A DNA stretch of 64,000 nucleotides from Distichodus sexfasciatus. Its lineage: Eukaryota; Chordata; Actinopteri; Characiformes; Distichodontidae. This document shows, piece by piece, positions 48,601 through 61,560 of this stretch (position 1 is the first letter of the stretch; every line of letters begins with the position of its first letter). The translations under genes were made by a program, and so were the position numbers. Where the stretch lies: positions 62,001-126,000 of the forward strand of contig JAVGVS010000280.1 of assembly GCA_032718565.1 (NCBI GenBank). Direction: 5' to 3'. Below the pieces are notes generated by a model, which ran no database searches, was not told the DNA's origin, and was given only the letters and a program-made list of their open reading frames with translations.

Positions 48601-51600
48601 GTTGTCATGGTAAGCATGTTATCACCTATGGGTCAAATGGTCTTGAATATTAACATCACTGGCAAATCTGACCTTTATTAATCACATATATGCGCTGAAT
48701 ACTTCTGATCTGTGACAACAGGACATCAGAGGTCAGGACTTTTTGAAGAATGCAGTCACTGGACTGGAGTTTTAACGCCTTGACACCAACTCGTGCCCAG
48801 ACAGTAACTTCCAAAGAAACGTTTCAGCTATTTGAACTTAAGTAATTGTGACAATGACCTTAAAAACAGGTTTGTCAAGTTGAGTAAATAAGCCTGTCTG
48901 GGTATGAATTCCACCGAGAGCTGCTTGTTCTCTTGCCACGCCAAGAAGACCTATGGGTTTACTTTTTCATGGGCGGAATGAGTCTGAGTCATTACTATGT
49001 ATTTCTGCCATTTACGCCTCTTATAAAACACATTTGAATGCGTGACTAGCCTGACCTGGCACATCACACATTGCTGGGGAAAGTTGTCCTTTCACGTTAA
49101 TCCTGAGATTAGCTTTGCCAATTCTTTCATTATTGATTGAATGTAAATTTTGACAGGAAGGATCAGTGCGAATCATGTTAAAAGCAAAAAGGCTGAGGGT
49201 GTTTGGCTGACTTAGCAAAAAAATAAAGTCCTGGTTGCTAGCACAAACACGTCAATACAAGGGCACGCTCCTAGTCTTAGCGCTATTCATCTTTATTTAG
49301 CCTTCCGTCTGCTGTGCATGCAGTGAAAGGTGAGGAAATCAGGCTCTTGTATGTTACAAAACCTGCATTCAGTAATGCAATATTGCAATATTCAGTCTGA
49401 TGTTGTGAATCAGGTGTTAGATTTAGCACAAAATTAAAAAGTTGATTAAACAGAGAATTGTGAGGATAAAAAACTATATCTGTAAAGTTAAGGCAAATGA
49501 TCTGGTGAGATGAATTATTATGATTTCCTTCATCTTCTCTGACCAAGTTTGTTGTTTATTTGCCCTAATATTCGACTGGGTGTCCCTTTTGCCTCTTATG
49601 AGTGTATCAAACATGATTGGAAATTAGCTTTAGTTTGCAAAGCAGTCTTATGAGAAAGAGAGTCTTTACCAGCATTTTAAAATCTGAATTTTTTTCATGT
49701 GCCTTTTCAAATCACCTTATATATTTGCACCCACCCAACTGTTATCTTGTGGACAGACAGAGGTTTCTAGATCCAGTCTTTATTCTACATCAGTCTTAAA
49801 AAAACATGCCCTATCTCTTAGTTCATTTAACCCACGTAAACAAATATCAGATTTAATAAAAAAAGACAAATGATTATATCAGATTATCTGTGTGAAAAGA
49901 GCCTCCATGGGAAAAACTAGAGGTCAAAGCTCTCTGTCGCAGCATTATAGCCATGAGAAACGATCATTTATTCGTCAGGATTAAACCTAATTACCCTCTC
50001 AGGGGCCGGATAATCACAGAGAGAAGCTCCAGGGGGATCCATTAGCAAATTAGCCCCAGTAGCTGGGGGAAACCAACACCAGGTAAAACTGTGAGAACCT
50101 GTCAGTGTTGGGAGTCGAGAACTCGCTAAAAAACGAACGATATGAGCCCCTGGAACAGGACATCAAAAGAACTCGGCTCTGATCTCACAGAGACTGAAGC
50201 AGACCGACAGACAGATGGACAGACGGAGTGAGAGAATGAGAGAGCGCTCACAGAATCACTCTAGCAAGATGAGGCCCAACAATACAGGCCTTTTGTGCGC
50301 TAGTGTACATATTCAACTCCGCCACTAAATAAAGCTTAGCATTATACTCCTTTAAAATGAAGTCCGGAAAGGAGGTTTTGTCCTGAAATGTATTCCGGCT
50401 TCAGCATAAAAGAAATTTAACCATAAAACAGCTCTCCTCGTTTTTTCACGAAGCCCTACTGCGTACAGACGTGCTCGTTTTTGCCCCTTCATCACCATTC
50501 GGTTTCATTTTCCCCCCGACTAAAGCAAATATAATAATCTTTGTGTGGCAAGATGGGTCTGGAAAATTTCATATTGCATGGCCTTGCCAGTAATATCAGG
50601 ATTCCCATTTGGAAGGGAATTTGAGATGCAACTGGGCTTCTCCAGCAGACAATCCTTGTGCAGTATAATAAAAGATATTCAGTTCAATCTAAAATATGTC
50701 CTGTATGTGGATCGTTTTTACTTAAGGAATTATTTACTTTAAATCATTGCATCATAATTCATGAAAGTTATATAAGGTATTACTTTGAAGTTCCTTTAAT
50801 TCTGTTAATAAGTGCTTAAACTCAAATATTTAATTCAAAGAGAGATTTAGCTGCAAACAGAATATTTCTGTATCCAAAGAGAAAATATTTTATATATAAT
50901 TTTAAGATATGTATACATTTTTATATGTAATTTTTCACAAACCAAACATTGGTATAATTTATCCACATTTCAACCCTAACAAAGGAAAATAAAACTCCTT
51001 TCCCCCCCTTTTTAATGGATGGTTTATCTGCGGCATTAATCTGCTTTGGGGAATCTTTAATTCCTGTATTTAATTACATTACTAACCTCAAGCCACTGGA
51101 AAATGCACTAAACGCGGGGCATAAAATGCCTCTCTGGAGGAAAATAACTGCTGCAGATGAATATCAGATAGACTGCTTATGAAGGCTGCTAAAATGTGAG
51201 AGTAATTCTGAGTGAAAGCCTTGGCATATAGAGCCCTCATCACCGTTTAAGAATATAAATAAAAATAAAAATGGGCACACAAAGGAAATGGAGTATAGTC
51301 AATGCATATGCATAAGAGCGATAAATATTTATGCTGGAAATTCATGGGTTGAGGAAGCTGGTGAGTGTGGGAACTTACTCCAGGGCCTTTTTATGTAAAG
51401 ACAGATTGAGTTTCGATGTTTGGGGTGAAGTTATTTTAGAATGTAAAATAAACAGGCGTAGAAAGAAGCTGTGGTTTTAGCGTCAGCGACTAGCCGACTA
51501 GCAGCGTACAGTTCACCGTTGCTTATTTAAAAGGGTCAACATGAGGACAGAATACTTTTCATTTTTCACTTGTGGATCACGAGAAACACCCGTCTGTTTG

Positions 51601-52920
51601 TTTTACTTTTGATATCGTGGCAATTAGCAAGTCTCTGTCTCATTTCCCATGAGGCATTGCTGTATGTTTGGAATGCTGAGACCAGGAAGCGATTGTAGTT
51701 GTGGTTGTGGGAGAGAGAAGCCGTTGCACCCGAGGGTCACTTGTAGTTATGTAATTTATGTATTAATTTTTCTTCTGGCATGTAGTGAATGACCTGCAGA
51801 CAGACTTTTCTTACTAATTAATTATATTATTTGAGACATTACACAACGTTTCCTAAAAGGCCCACAAAGTTTATTTTGTCATTGATTTAGAACAATAGCT
51901 GTATAAATAAGGGTATGTACAGTACAAACAAGATTGTGTAATCTGTTGTCTACACACATTTTTTTTTTTTTTTCAGAGAATTTCCACATTGTTTTTCTAA
52001 AAATTCTTGGCTAATCAGTAGATTTTAGTCGCAATATGAACTCTTGACTCTCTATCTCTTGGCTAATCTTTATCTCTTAGTAAATGGCAAACGTTTATGT
52101 CAAATTTAATCATATTTTTAGACGATAAAACGGTTCATGAATTTAGAATAATAACATTTTGTCCAAATCATTATCATCCTCAACTTCAATTGTGTAATCT
52201 GTTGTATTCATATGGAGGGGAAAAACTTTCCAGAGAATTCCCCCTTTATTTTTCTAAAAAATCCTTCTTGGCTAAATTGTAAACAGTCGCAATTTAGCAC
52301 AGATATGACTTCTTGACTCTCTCTCTCTCTCTTGCTACCTAAATCATTGGTTCAATGAGCCTGGCTCCTGTAATGACACACTTGGCATCCAGCTCGGGAT
52401 GGAAATAGCCCAGTTTGGATGACAGTACTGTCATTATACTACAGAATGATATTCAGCCTTTGGCTTGATCTTCACATGTCATTTTCGGCAATGACGACCC
52501 AGGCGCACATCCATAATCACGACAACCCAGGCAAGAGAATACACAGGGAGAATTATTTTGGAACAGATTACTTGTTAATTAATTCTGAGAAGAAAGAGAA
52601 TCCTTTCTATGATGTTGGATAAAGTGATATTTGCATTTAAGGGGATGCGAAATAAATGCCAAATGTAGTGATGCAAAATTTTAATGCTTATTTTATTTAT
52701 TAATTTATTTGAATTTATTTATTTTCTTCTTTTTCATTTTACAAAATAGTTCAGTCTTTATCCTTAGCTACACTGGGAACATATGGCAAATGATTTTCTA
52801 GTTTCGACTGCTCAGAGGAGCAAAATAAACACCTAAAGCTTCACTGCACCTTTCATATACAAACTTGAAAGGGCCCTTATGGTCTCCCAAACTCTCTTTC
52901 TCTTTTTCTCTCTCTATGAT
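48601..52920. other. Gene-free region with candidate conserved non-coding stretches
   Basis: No exons are recognised. Bases 49890-50110 and 51025-51345 are complex, free of known repeats and rich in homeobox- and octamer-type cores (for example CCTAATTACC near 49985-49995 and ATGCATATGCAT near 51302-51313). Such texture is common in developmental enhancers. The rest is AT-rich with a T run at 51960-51975. Confidence 0.35.
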
Positions 52921-52960
52921 CTTTTCAAGCTCACGCCACACACGCACACACACACACACG

Positions 52961-53245
52961 CACAGTCTTGTATTACTATCTTTGTGAGGTCTTTCCACAG
53001 ACTCCCATAATGACTAGATGTATATAATTTTACACCAACACCTAATACTAACCCTAACCTTAACCTCAGTAACCAAAAGCACATCTTTTACCTCTTTTAG
53101 TTTCTCAAATAAAACAAGTACATTTTCTATAAAGTCATTTCTCCTCATGGGGACCTCTCAAATGTCCCCACAAAGGCCATAAAAACAGATAAAAGTGATT
53201 TTAGGGGACAAAAGGTCCCCACAATGCGATTAATACATGTCCATA
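52961..53245 (-). mobile_element. GTGGGGAC-type repeat, inverted relative to the copy at 57.7 kb
   Basis: Read on the - strand it runs from TTGTGGGGACCTTTTGTCCC through TTTGTGGGGACATTTGAGAG and a GGTTAAGGTTAGGGTTAG tract to GACCTCACAAAG, and it is bordered by CA repeats on both sides. The reverse complement matches 57680-57948 closely. The superfamily is unknown to me. Confidence 0.75.
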
Positions 53246-54920
53246 GACACACACACACACACAGTTATCTCTCCTAGGGTTGTAGATTAAATGCTCTGAT
53301 GTCATAGACTGGTGAGGTGTTAGGAGAAGGAGAGAGAGAGAGAGGGAGAGAGAGACACACTATTTGATCCATACATCAAAGCCTGCCCCCCTTTTTGTAG
53401 TGTGTTATGTATTATAGATAAAAGTGATAGTCTCAAAAACTGAAATCTATCTCTGTGAGAACTGAAAAGATGAAAGAGAGAGATAGAAGGAAGCTGAGTT
53501 GAAAATATTTAGGAAAACCAGTGATCTCATGCACGACTTCAGCGTTTCTCAAACATTTCAAATAAACACCATTCAACATAACTTTATCTCATCCTAACTC
53601 TCTAAGAGCCTTCCAGTGTCTCTCAGCAGACCTCTTTGCATGTTCTGAGGCAAGACAGAACGAGTAAGAAATTAGTTTATGTCTCAAGGGCATGATGGAA
53701 TCATATTCCGAAGGTCGGAGGTCAGGGCCTGGCTAGCTCACTAGCTCCCCTTCATCTGTGAACGGCATCTATAGGCCACATCGTTAGAGTTCCAAGGTCT
53801 AGACGGATAACTCCAGATCCTGAGTTGGAATGTTTTGCTTTTCCTCTCAATAAATTTGATTTCATTCCACCTGCCATTTTGTATCGGTCAGTAAAATTTT
53901 CTCTGTAAAATATGTCCTCTCCATCCATCCCCAAACAATTTGATAAGTACTTATGTGCTTTCTTACAACTGATAAAGTTTAAAAGAAAGAAAACTCTGAC
54001 TTTTTATGCCTGATTTTTAATGCTGGTCCAAATTATTGCTTCTCATATCTCGCCTAGTCTTAGACGCTGCAACAAAAATGTGCTTAGTGTTAAATCACTC
54101 CACTAATCTAAATTGCATCTTTTGTGCTCCTCCTTAACAGTATCCTTTATAGGTAATAATGTGTGTGAGAGGGAGTGTGTTTCTGCCTTTCTGCACCTTC
54201 TCATAAAGCCTCCCCCGTCTGGCCTGTTAATCTGACAGTTTGGCCTGGGCGCTTTTCCTTCTCACGAGAGAGCTGGTGAATCCCTCTCTCTTTTTGACAG
54301 TTTTTCCACACTTATCCTGACATGTTGCCTTTTTGGAATTCCAAACTTCAGAAAAAATGAGAAGACCTCCATCATACCAGTAACTTTTACATTTGTCTAT
54401 TATCATTTTTATTACTTAAATGTACCACTTCTTTTTTGTCCAACCAAATGCTAGTTTGAGAATACCTTAAATTATTGGAATCGAATATTTTTATTTGATT
54501 ATCTTCATGTCTATATGGAAACATTTTAGAATATAGATAAAAAGTTTGCTTACCCCAAACTGAAAATGCCTTGCAATTTCCTCGTCTATGAGGTACTGAC
54601 ATATTTAGAAACATTTTGTGTTGTTAAGCTCTACCCTGTGATGTGTGTAGTTGTACTGTCAAATTTGTGGCTGTGTAATTAATGTTCATTACATGTTATC
54701 ATGTCTGCTAAACCTTGTGAGTGATTTCTTGTTTTGTCTTCCAATCCTGCTGAACCAGAGGCACTTTCCTCTCTGCTCACTAATTGTCCCTCTTTGTTAT
54801 GAAGATCAAAGTATGTTGTCGGGGTTCGACTTGGGTTAGACGGTAATTCTCCTCCGCATCTGTGTTTCTCTGTTGGCATTGCCATGATTTAAAATGTTCA
54901 AGATGAAATCTGTAGTAAGT
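53246..54920. other. Intergenic; repeated block shared with 27.9 kb
   Basis: Bases 53330-53470 repeat, in diverged form, the stretch at 27860-27985. A GA-rich tract lies at 53330-53355. Bases 54150-54300 are complex and might be regulatory. No gene is supported. Confidence 0.4.
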
Positions 54921-54924
54921 GGTG

Positions 54925-55920
54925 AAGTGTCTTTCTGTTTGTTCATTGTGTGTAGGTCTGCTAAGTGTTTGTAGTGCACTATATCTGTCTCTCCACTTAC
55001 TGTATGTAGTGCAATGTGTCTGTCACTCTACTTTGTGTAGCGAAGTGCCTCTCTACTTATTGTGTGTAGTACGCTATATCTGTTTCTCTACTTATTGTGT
55101 GTAGTGCAGTGTGTCTGTCTACTTTGTGTAATGCACTACATCTGTCTCTCCACTTATTGTGTGTACTGCAGTGCTTGTCTTTGTAGTAAAGTGTGTCTGT
55201 CGCTCTACTTGTGAGGTGGAGTGTCTCTCTCTACTTATTGTGTTTAGCGCAGTGTGTCTGTCTACTTTGTGTAATGCACTACATCTGTCTCTCCACTTAT
55301 TGTGTGTACTGCAGTGCTTCTGTCACTCTACTTTGTAGTAAAGTGTGTCTGTCGCTCTACTTGTGTGGTGGAGTGTCTCTCTCTACTTATTGTGTTTAGC
55401 GCAGTGTGTTTATGTACTTTGTGTAGTGCACTGTATCTGGTTCTCTACTTATTGTTTGCAGTACAGTGTTCTTTACTATTTGAGTAGTGCACTACATCTC
55501 TTTTTCTACTTATTGTGTGCATTGCAGCACTTCTGTCTCTACTTTGTGCAGTTCAGTGTGTCCATCTGCTTCTTGTACTGCAGCGTGTCTTGTCACAGTG
55601 TGCGTAACACTGTGTGCCTTTCAACTCAGCGTGTGTAGCAGAGTGTTTCATTTTACTTATGTGTAGTGTGTGTCTCTCTACTTGTGTTTATTGTCTTTCT
55701 ACTTTCTACCTTTATCTTTTGACTCAATGTATGAAGTGCAGTGTGTCTTTTTACTTATTGTATGTGGTGCAATGTGTCTCTTTCTCTACTTTGTGTAGTG
55801 CAGTTTGTCGGTCCATTTTTTGCGTGCACTATATCTGTCTTTCTACCCTTTACTCCAGTGTCTCTTTCTACTCAGTATGTGTAGCGCAATGTTTGTGTCT
55901 GTGTAGCTCAGTTTGTGTTG
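54925..55920. repeat. ~1 kb degenerate minisatellite with a 143 bp higher-order period
   Basis: Units of about 35-45 bases follow the consensus CTCTACTTATTGTGTGTAGT then GCAGTGTGTCTGT. A higher-order repeat is clear: the phrase TCTACTTTGTGTAATGCACT starts at 55118 and again at 55261, 143 bases apart, and the DNA between is nearly identical in the next period. Open frames here (54919-56027) give repetitive C/L/S-rich peptides and are not genes. Confidence 0.92.
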
Positions 55921-57624
55921 CATGCTTTGTTTCTATTTGGGGTGTATGTGTGTGTGCGGGCTGTTGTTCAGGGACGTCCAGGCGTTGGAATTGCTCCCAG
56001 CAGGCTTTGTGCCCATCGTCAGTTTGACAGTTAAGTTGGACTTCTGCTGTTCCTCTCCAGCAGCCCAAGCCTGAGCCTGCCAGGACTCCAGATTCACTCT
56101 CCCCTTCTGACACGCTCTCTCTCTATCTCTTTCTCTCGTTCTCTTCATCTGTCTGCCACTACTGAAAGACCAAACACAAGAGTGTAACTTAAACTCCAAG
56201 ATATTATCTCAAGCATAGCTGTGGGTCAAGCAGCAGGAGAGCCGTAATATCCGGAGATTATTCCTGCAGAAGAGAGAGAGAGACAGAGAGAAAGAAACAG
56301 AGGCAAACAAAGAGGCAGAAATGGAAGGAAAACAGAATCAGCGAGAGAAAGTACCAGAGATGGAGAGAAATAGAAAAAGACGGTACTTGAAGAGACTCTG
56401 TATTCAGGCCAGATCATGTGAGTGATTTCAACAGAATCACGTCCCGACATTCTCACTGGAGTCACGTTTTTTGAGTGGATCTTAATGTCAAAACACTAGG
56501 CAATGAATGAGTGCAGTGGGACTCGGGCCAGGAGAACAGGCAGTAATGTGGATTTACAGACTGAAACACTGACTGTCTCTTCCTCATGAACGGAACACAA
56601 ATCTTAAATTATTATTGCACAGTGGGTAATAAATTGGGTGACAATAGGTAGAATATATGTATGTCTGTGTAAGAGTGTGTAGATATGTCCAACAATAAGC
56701 CAAAAAGTTATGTTCACCGTTTTAGTATGCCGTTGCTCGACAGCAACTCCTGTAAGCTGTGAACTGGTAACAAGTAAGAGAGAGAACAGTTTGGTAATAA
56801 TTAGAATTATAGGTTGTTGAACATTATGTTGTTAACCTACTGTTAAGCAAAATCTCAAATAAATTCAAAAAACAACTTATCTGTAGCCCAATATGACAGA
56901 TCGCTTGTGACACGTCACAAAGATGAATTCTGTTCATATGTGTTGATTTATGTGACCAATAAAACTGAACTGTCACTACATTTATCCCCTTTCCTCCACC
57001 CTGAATAAAGTGGGCTGAAAAAGGGTCATCTGAAGCACGAGAATTTGGGAGAACTTTGAGGTCTGGGCAGCACCTTGAACTCGGAGGAAAAATAGCTAGT
57101 GATTTGGAGTAATTTTAAAGAGGACATTTAATTTTACAGCAGAACATATAGGATAATTTTATTCGCTATGATGATGGAAGTAATGTGTGTAAGATACAAT
57201 TCTTCAGAATGAACTGGACATCTTGTCTATGGACGAAGGTCATCTGATCCGGCGAATCTTATTTTATGTTGCAATATTACCAGATACCAGACGCCACGAG
57301 CCCCATTCAAAACTTCAGATTCCAGGCCTTGGTTATTCAGAACAGTTTTGGTCAATGTTTAATTAAAAAGGTGGTCATGTTTTAAGTCTTTGGTGTATGC
57401 AGTACTGTTGTAAACAGTTTGAATACATTTATCTTTGCAATAAGTCATAAAACACTGGAAACACATCAAATGTTCTAATGTTTTTCTCAGCATTAATCTT
57501 TTCCCTTATTTGTTTTGGCTCGCCCTGTAGTTTTGAGTCTTATATATTTAGAATATTTTTTTTTCACAATCAGATAAACATGGTACGTTAGGTCAATACT
57601 TTCAAGTAGTCCAGAATCTTTTTA

Positions 57625-57626
<2 letters not shown>
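55921..57626. other. Intergenic DNA with GA/CT-rich tracts
   Basis: CT- and GA-rich tracts lie at 56115-56145 and 56265-56390. No exon, RNA gene or recognised mobile element was found. Confidence 0.4.
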
Positions 57627-57639
<13 letters not shown>

Positions 57640-57655
<16 letters not shown>

Positions 57656-57948
57656 CATGTGTTCATGTATTTATCACATTGTGGGGACCTTTTTGTCCCC
57701 TAAAATCACTTTTATCTGTTTTTTTGGGCTTTGTGGGGACATTTGAGAGGTGCCCATGAGGAAAAGTGACTTCATAGAAAATGCACTTGTTTTATTTGAG
57801 AAACTAAAAGAGGTAAAAGATGTGCTTTTGGTTACTGAGGTTAAGGTTAGGGTTAGGATTAGGTGTAGGTGTAAAATTATGTACTTTAATCATTATGGGA
57901 GTCTATGGAAAGACCTCACAAAGATAGTAATACAAGACTGTGCCTGTG
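57640..57948 (+). mobile_element. GTGGGGAC-type repeat
   Basis: It runs from ACATTGTGGGGACCTTTTTG through TTTGTGGGGACATTTGAGAG and GGTTAAGGTTAGGGTTAGGA to GGAGTCTATGGAAAGACCTC. GT microsatellites flank both ends (57629-57655 and 57950-57972). It is the inverted partner of 52961-53245. The long frame at 57750-58223 is built from this repeat plus CA/GT tracts. Confidence 0.75.
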
Positions 57949-58433
57949 AGTGTGTGTGTGTGTGTGTGTGTGTATACACACATTGCTGTGTATGCACCCA
58001 TTGTTTATTGATGTGTTTGGAGGAGGTTGAAAAATGTGCATGTGTTTGCATTTTGCACACCCACGCCTGTATACTCATAGACACACACACTCACCCATAC
58101 ACGTTTGTGTGTGTGTGTGTGTGTGTGCAGTTGTCCTCCTCCCCTCCCCTATGCTCCCTGTGGTCTAACCACCTGTCCCTCCAGTTGACTGTGAGGGGAC
58201 AAGGGCACACTGCTCCATTGTAGGCAGGAGGAAAGCTTCTTACCAGGTTTGTGATCTGCCCCTGGGGGCCCCTCTGCAGGACTGAGGGAGGAAGTGTGTG
58301 GGGAGGTATCATATGTTCCCCTCTACACAGGTCTGTCTCAACCCAGACTGTGTATGTATGTGTGTGTGTTTGTGTGTAGCTGACATTCACTCATTCAAGT
58401 CCTCCTTCAGCAATTGTAGTGATAGTATTATCA

Positions 58434-58610
58434 GTGTTGGGGAAGCCACTTTTAAACGGTAGCTTGAAACAAAGTTATAAAGTAGATAAGCTACAGTCAA
58501 GCTCTGCTTTTAATATAGTAGTTAGCTACACTCCAAGCTACAGAGAAAATCTGCAGTACATCCAAGCTACTTCATTTAGTAATACTAAGCAGGTTACAAT
58601 ATGAACATGA
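58434..58610. mobile_element. hAT-type MITE, left half
   Basis: CAGTGTTGGGGAAGCCACTT and the following TTTTAATATAGTAGTTAGCT match the left half of the element at 44599-45012. The right end is missing. Confidence 0.7.
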
Positions 58611-58679
58611 CTGTGGTAGAATATTAATAACAGTAATACTAGGCATCTGACAGCTAAAATGAGAAAATCCGACACAATC

Positions 58680-58885
58680 ACACATTACGGGGCCAATTTA
58701 CAGACGCCAATTAATCTATAGTGCATGCCTTTGGACTGTGGGAGGAAACCGGAGCACCCGGGGAGAAAACCCATGTGACCACAGGGAGAGCATGCAAACT
58801 CCACACAGAAAGACCCTACGGCCGTCCCTGGGGTTTGAACCCAGGACCTCCTCGCTGCCTCATGGCAGCGCTAACCACTGTGCCA
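58680..58885 (-). mobile_element. Mermaid-like SINE, antisense, 5' part
   Basis: It includes GGGGCCAATTTACAGACGCC, then GACTGTGGGAGGAAACC, GCATGCAAACTCCACACAGA and the B-box complement GGGTTTGAACCC near 58828-58839. It ends at CACTGTGCC. This is the tRNA-headed part; the 3' tail is truncated. Confidence 0.78.
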
Positions 58886-58889
58886 TTGA

Positions 58890-60890
58890 TGTACATTTAT
58901 AAAACTAATTTAGAAAAAGGAACGTGAGAGTGCTGCATAGAAATTAAGACAATTTATGGCGCTAAAGTTTGCAAAAGATTCCAGGCTGTGTTGGAGGACA
59001 CACACACACATTAGAAGCTGCTTTAGTATAAGTTTACCTTTGCAGAACTTTATGTAAACCTCTTCTTTTTAAAGCACCCTCTGCTAGTTCTTTAATCTTT
59101 ACAAAAGATACTTCTTTAAATGTAGTATATAGAGCTAAAACTGGTTTGAGTTTTGCAACCAGTTTGCAGCAGTAGGCACAGAGTCAGCACATGATTCTAA
59201 ACATCAGTTTGTCATTATTACTTACAGTACTTTGTAGATGGATTTAGTGTTTGTTTATTGCAAACATTGCAAATGCAGATTTGTGTCTTGTATGTTCATT
59301 GTCACTAAGATAAACTGATCCGTGGGGAGGTAAGCCATTTATCTGCCAAAGGCGTGTGTGTACGTGCATGCATGCTTTGAGTCGTATTGTGGCAGAAATG
59401 CTGATTTTATCTAGCAATCATAATTCTGTTCCTACTAAGCTAAGCAGCAGATTAGCCTTGTATCACTGCATCTCCTACACAAACATGAAGATGAAGAATG
59501 AAGTCTCTGTTACAGCGTTTCGAATTTGACAACCGACAGACAATTATCATTTTCGTGGCGAGGGCTGTTCTCTTCCTACTGACTCTTTGTTTTGTTCCAG
59601 AGCAAAATAAAGCTCTCTCTTTGTTACCATTAGCACTTATTAACCACCACAACAAACACTTAGATCACAGCATGTATCATTATTATGATACAAGTATGTA
59701 TGTAGATATGACTCCTTGACACATCTCTCACTGTATTTTTGAAGCACACACTCCCATGGGAAGAATGTTGAGGGCTTTGTCGTGCGCTGCATAGCTGGGA
59801 TTCCACTGCAGCCCACCAAAGAAGACAGCGGCCAAAAACTCTTCTGCGCTCTTCTGACATCCACACTAGCAATGAGGCAATCAAAGGTTTGCGTTTGTCT
59901 AGGGGTTTGGGTTTGGTGCAGGAGAAGTGCATTTAAGGTTTAGCCTTCACAGTGCATGTAACCACTTTCAGACCGTTGACAAAAGCACACATTTTTTCTA
60001 GAAATGCACTCACTCAACACTTGATTAGCACACTTAAGCCTAAAGTTGCACTTATCAAGAGAGCAAGTGTAAACATTTTGTTATCATGTTAAGTTTCTTT
60101 GCACCTCTTTACACTACTGCTCAGATTCTGAGAAATAAATGTGCCAGTCATAGGGTAAAGATTACATGTAGGTTTGGCTTTTGTAAAGCATGATGAAACA
60201 ATGTTAAACCATGAACGTTTTTGTGCAAATTTTTAAGAAATGTTATTCCGACTTTATCTCCCAAAGGTAATCTTTGCAATGTTTCAGTAGGCTTTTGGGT
60301 TAATATATTTTAACCTCAAATTACCTAATCTCAAGATAAAGTGGTAAAGTCAGATCGTTACTGGTTCCAAGAAGTTCATGTTCTTTGTCCTTGTCATAAA
60401 TCTAACACTAAGACTATTTACAAAATTCACTCATAAATTAGCTTCAGCATCGATTCAGTTTCACACTGTCATAAGTAAACACGGCTGAAGTTTCACCAAG
60501 TAAATCTTCACATTGCACCAGAGCATGCTCCGACAAGACCTACGATGGGTGAGTCCTGGAACATCCTGTGTGTGAGTGAGTGTGTGTGTATACGTCTATG
60601 AATATATGTATGACTCTTTAGTAACACATTAAGCTCACTCAGTTTTCCTGTAGTGCCTGGAGCCAAATGGGGCAGTGTTTAATCTAATCCACACTGCTGT
60701 GATTTACCTTTCCTCTCCTTTGGAGACTCCACCAAAAGACGTAGATAACAATAAATGAAAGGCAGTGGGGATTTGCCTGTTGAATGCTGCATGTTGCACT
60801 TTACCCAATTAATATTACTGACTTTTTCCTAAGGAATACCTGTACTGTCACTAACCCCCAGCAACAAGTTTTAGGTTTTGTTAATATTTC
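58890..60890. other. Intergenic DNA, no gene recognised
   Basis: Short open frames near 59450-59930 lie on both strands over the same bases and show no domain. Bases 60630-60790 are complex and could be regulatory. Confidence 0.35.
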
Positions 60891-60899
60891 TAGACATGG

Positions 60900-61213
60900 A
60901 ATACGTAGTAACTGACATATTGTATAGTCACTTTATATTGAACAGAAGGTTTATATTTATTAAAAGAGAAACATTATTATTCATTTAAATGTGTGATTGA
61001 GTTCAGGTAATAATATTTATAAATATCAGATGATATTTAGTTGCTTTTTGTAAGTTTATATGAATGAATGTGATTGAATTAAATCAGCATATGATGTCTC
61101 ATATCGACTGCTGGTTAATGAACTGAATCAAATTGAAATCTTATCATAGCAGACTTTGGGATATTTGGGTAGACATCAAACCTTTGTCAGTTGAATCACA
61201 ATATACACCCCAG
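60900..61213. mobile_element. Diverged MITE related to 40398-40685
   Basis: Inner phrases (CACTTTATATTGAACAG, GATGATATTTAGTTGCTTTT, CAGCATATGATG) and the right end ATATACACCCC match the related elements at 30846 and 40398. The left terminus is unclear. Confidence 0.55.
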
Positions 61214-61335
61214 TACATAATTAGGAAATGAAAGTCGTTCTGGATAGGAAAGACATTAAGAATGACAGTCAGTGTCATTAGTGATTTCACCTATAAATAA
61301 ATAGTCCTGTCTCTGCCCGGCATTGTCTCTACACT

Positions 61336-61560
61336 CAAGATTCAAGATTCAAGATTCAAGATTCAAGATTCAAGATTCTTTATTTGTCACGTGCAAGTTA
61401 TACAGGTACAACAAGCAGTGAAATGTATCCTGATCCGCTCTTTAACTGTGCAATAGACAAGGAAGATAGAGACGCAATACAAACTTACAAACATAAATAC
61501 TAACTTAAATACGGAGGCTGGGGTAACAGGACAAAAATAAACTATACATTATACAATAAG
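61336..61560 (-). mobile_element. Antisense LINE 3' tail with (TTCAAGA)n repeats
   Basis: Six copies of a 7-base unit (ATTCAAG) precede TTCTTTATTTGTCACGTGCA. On the - strand this is a LINE 3' end with AATAAAGAATCTTGAATC-type tail repeats. The remaining 3' UTR runs on to about 61560. No ORF remains. Confidence 0.75.

Noticed and set aside
54919..56027. Series of C/L/S-rich frames of up to 137 codons
   Set aside because: They are translations of the minisatellite; no known protein and no conserved start.
57835..57865. Telomere-like GGTTAGGGTTAGG tract
   Set aside because: It is an internal part of a dispersed repeat that also occurs inverted near 53055; too short for an interstitial telomere.
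57750..58223. 157-codon frame, the longest in the window
   Set aside because: It is made of a dispersed GTGGGGAC repeat followed by CA/GT tracts, giving CVCVCV-type sequence; no domain and no splice support.
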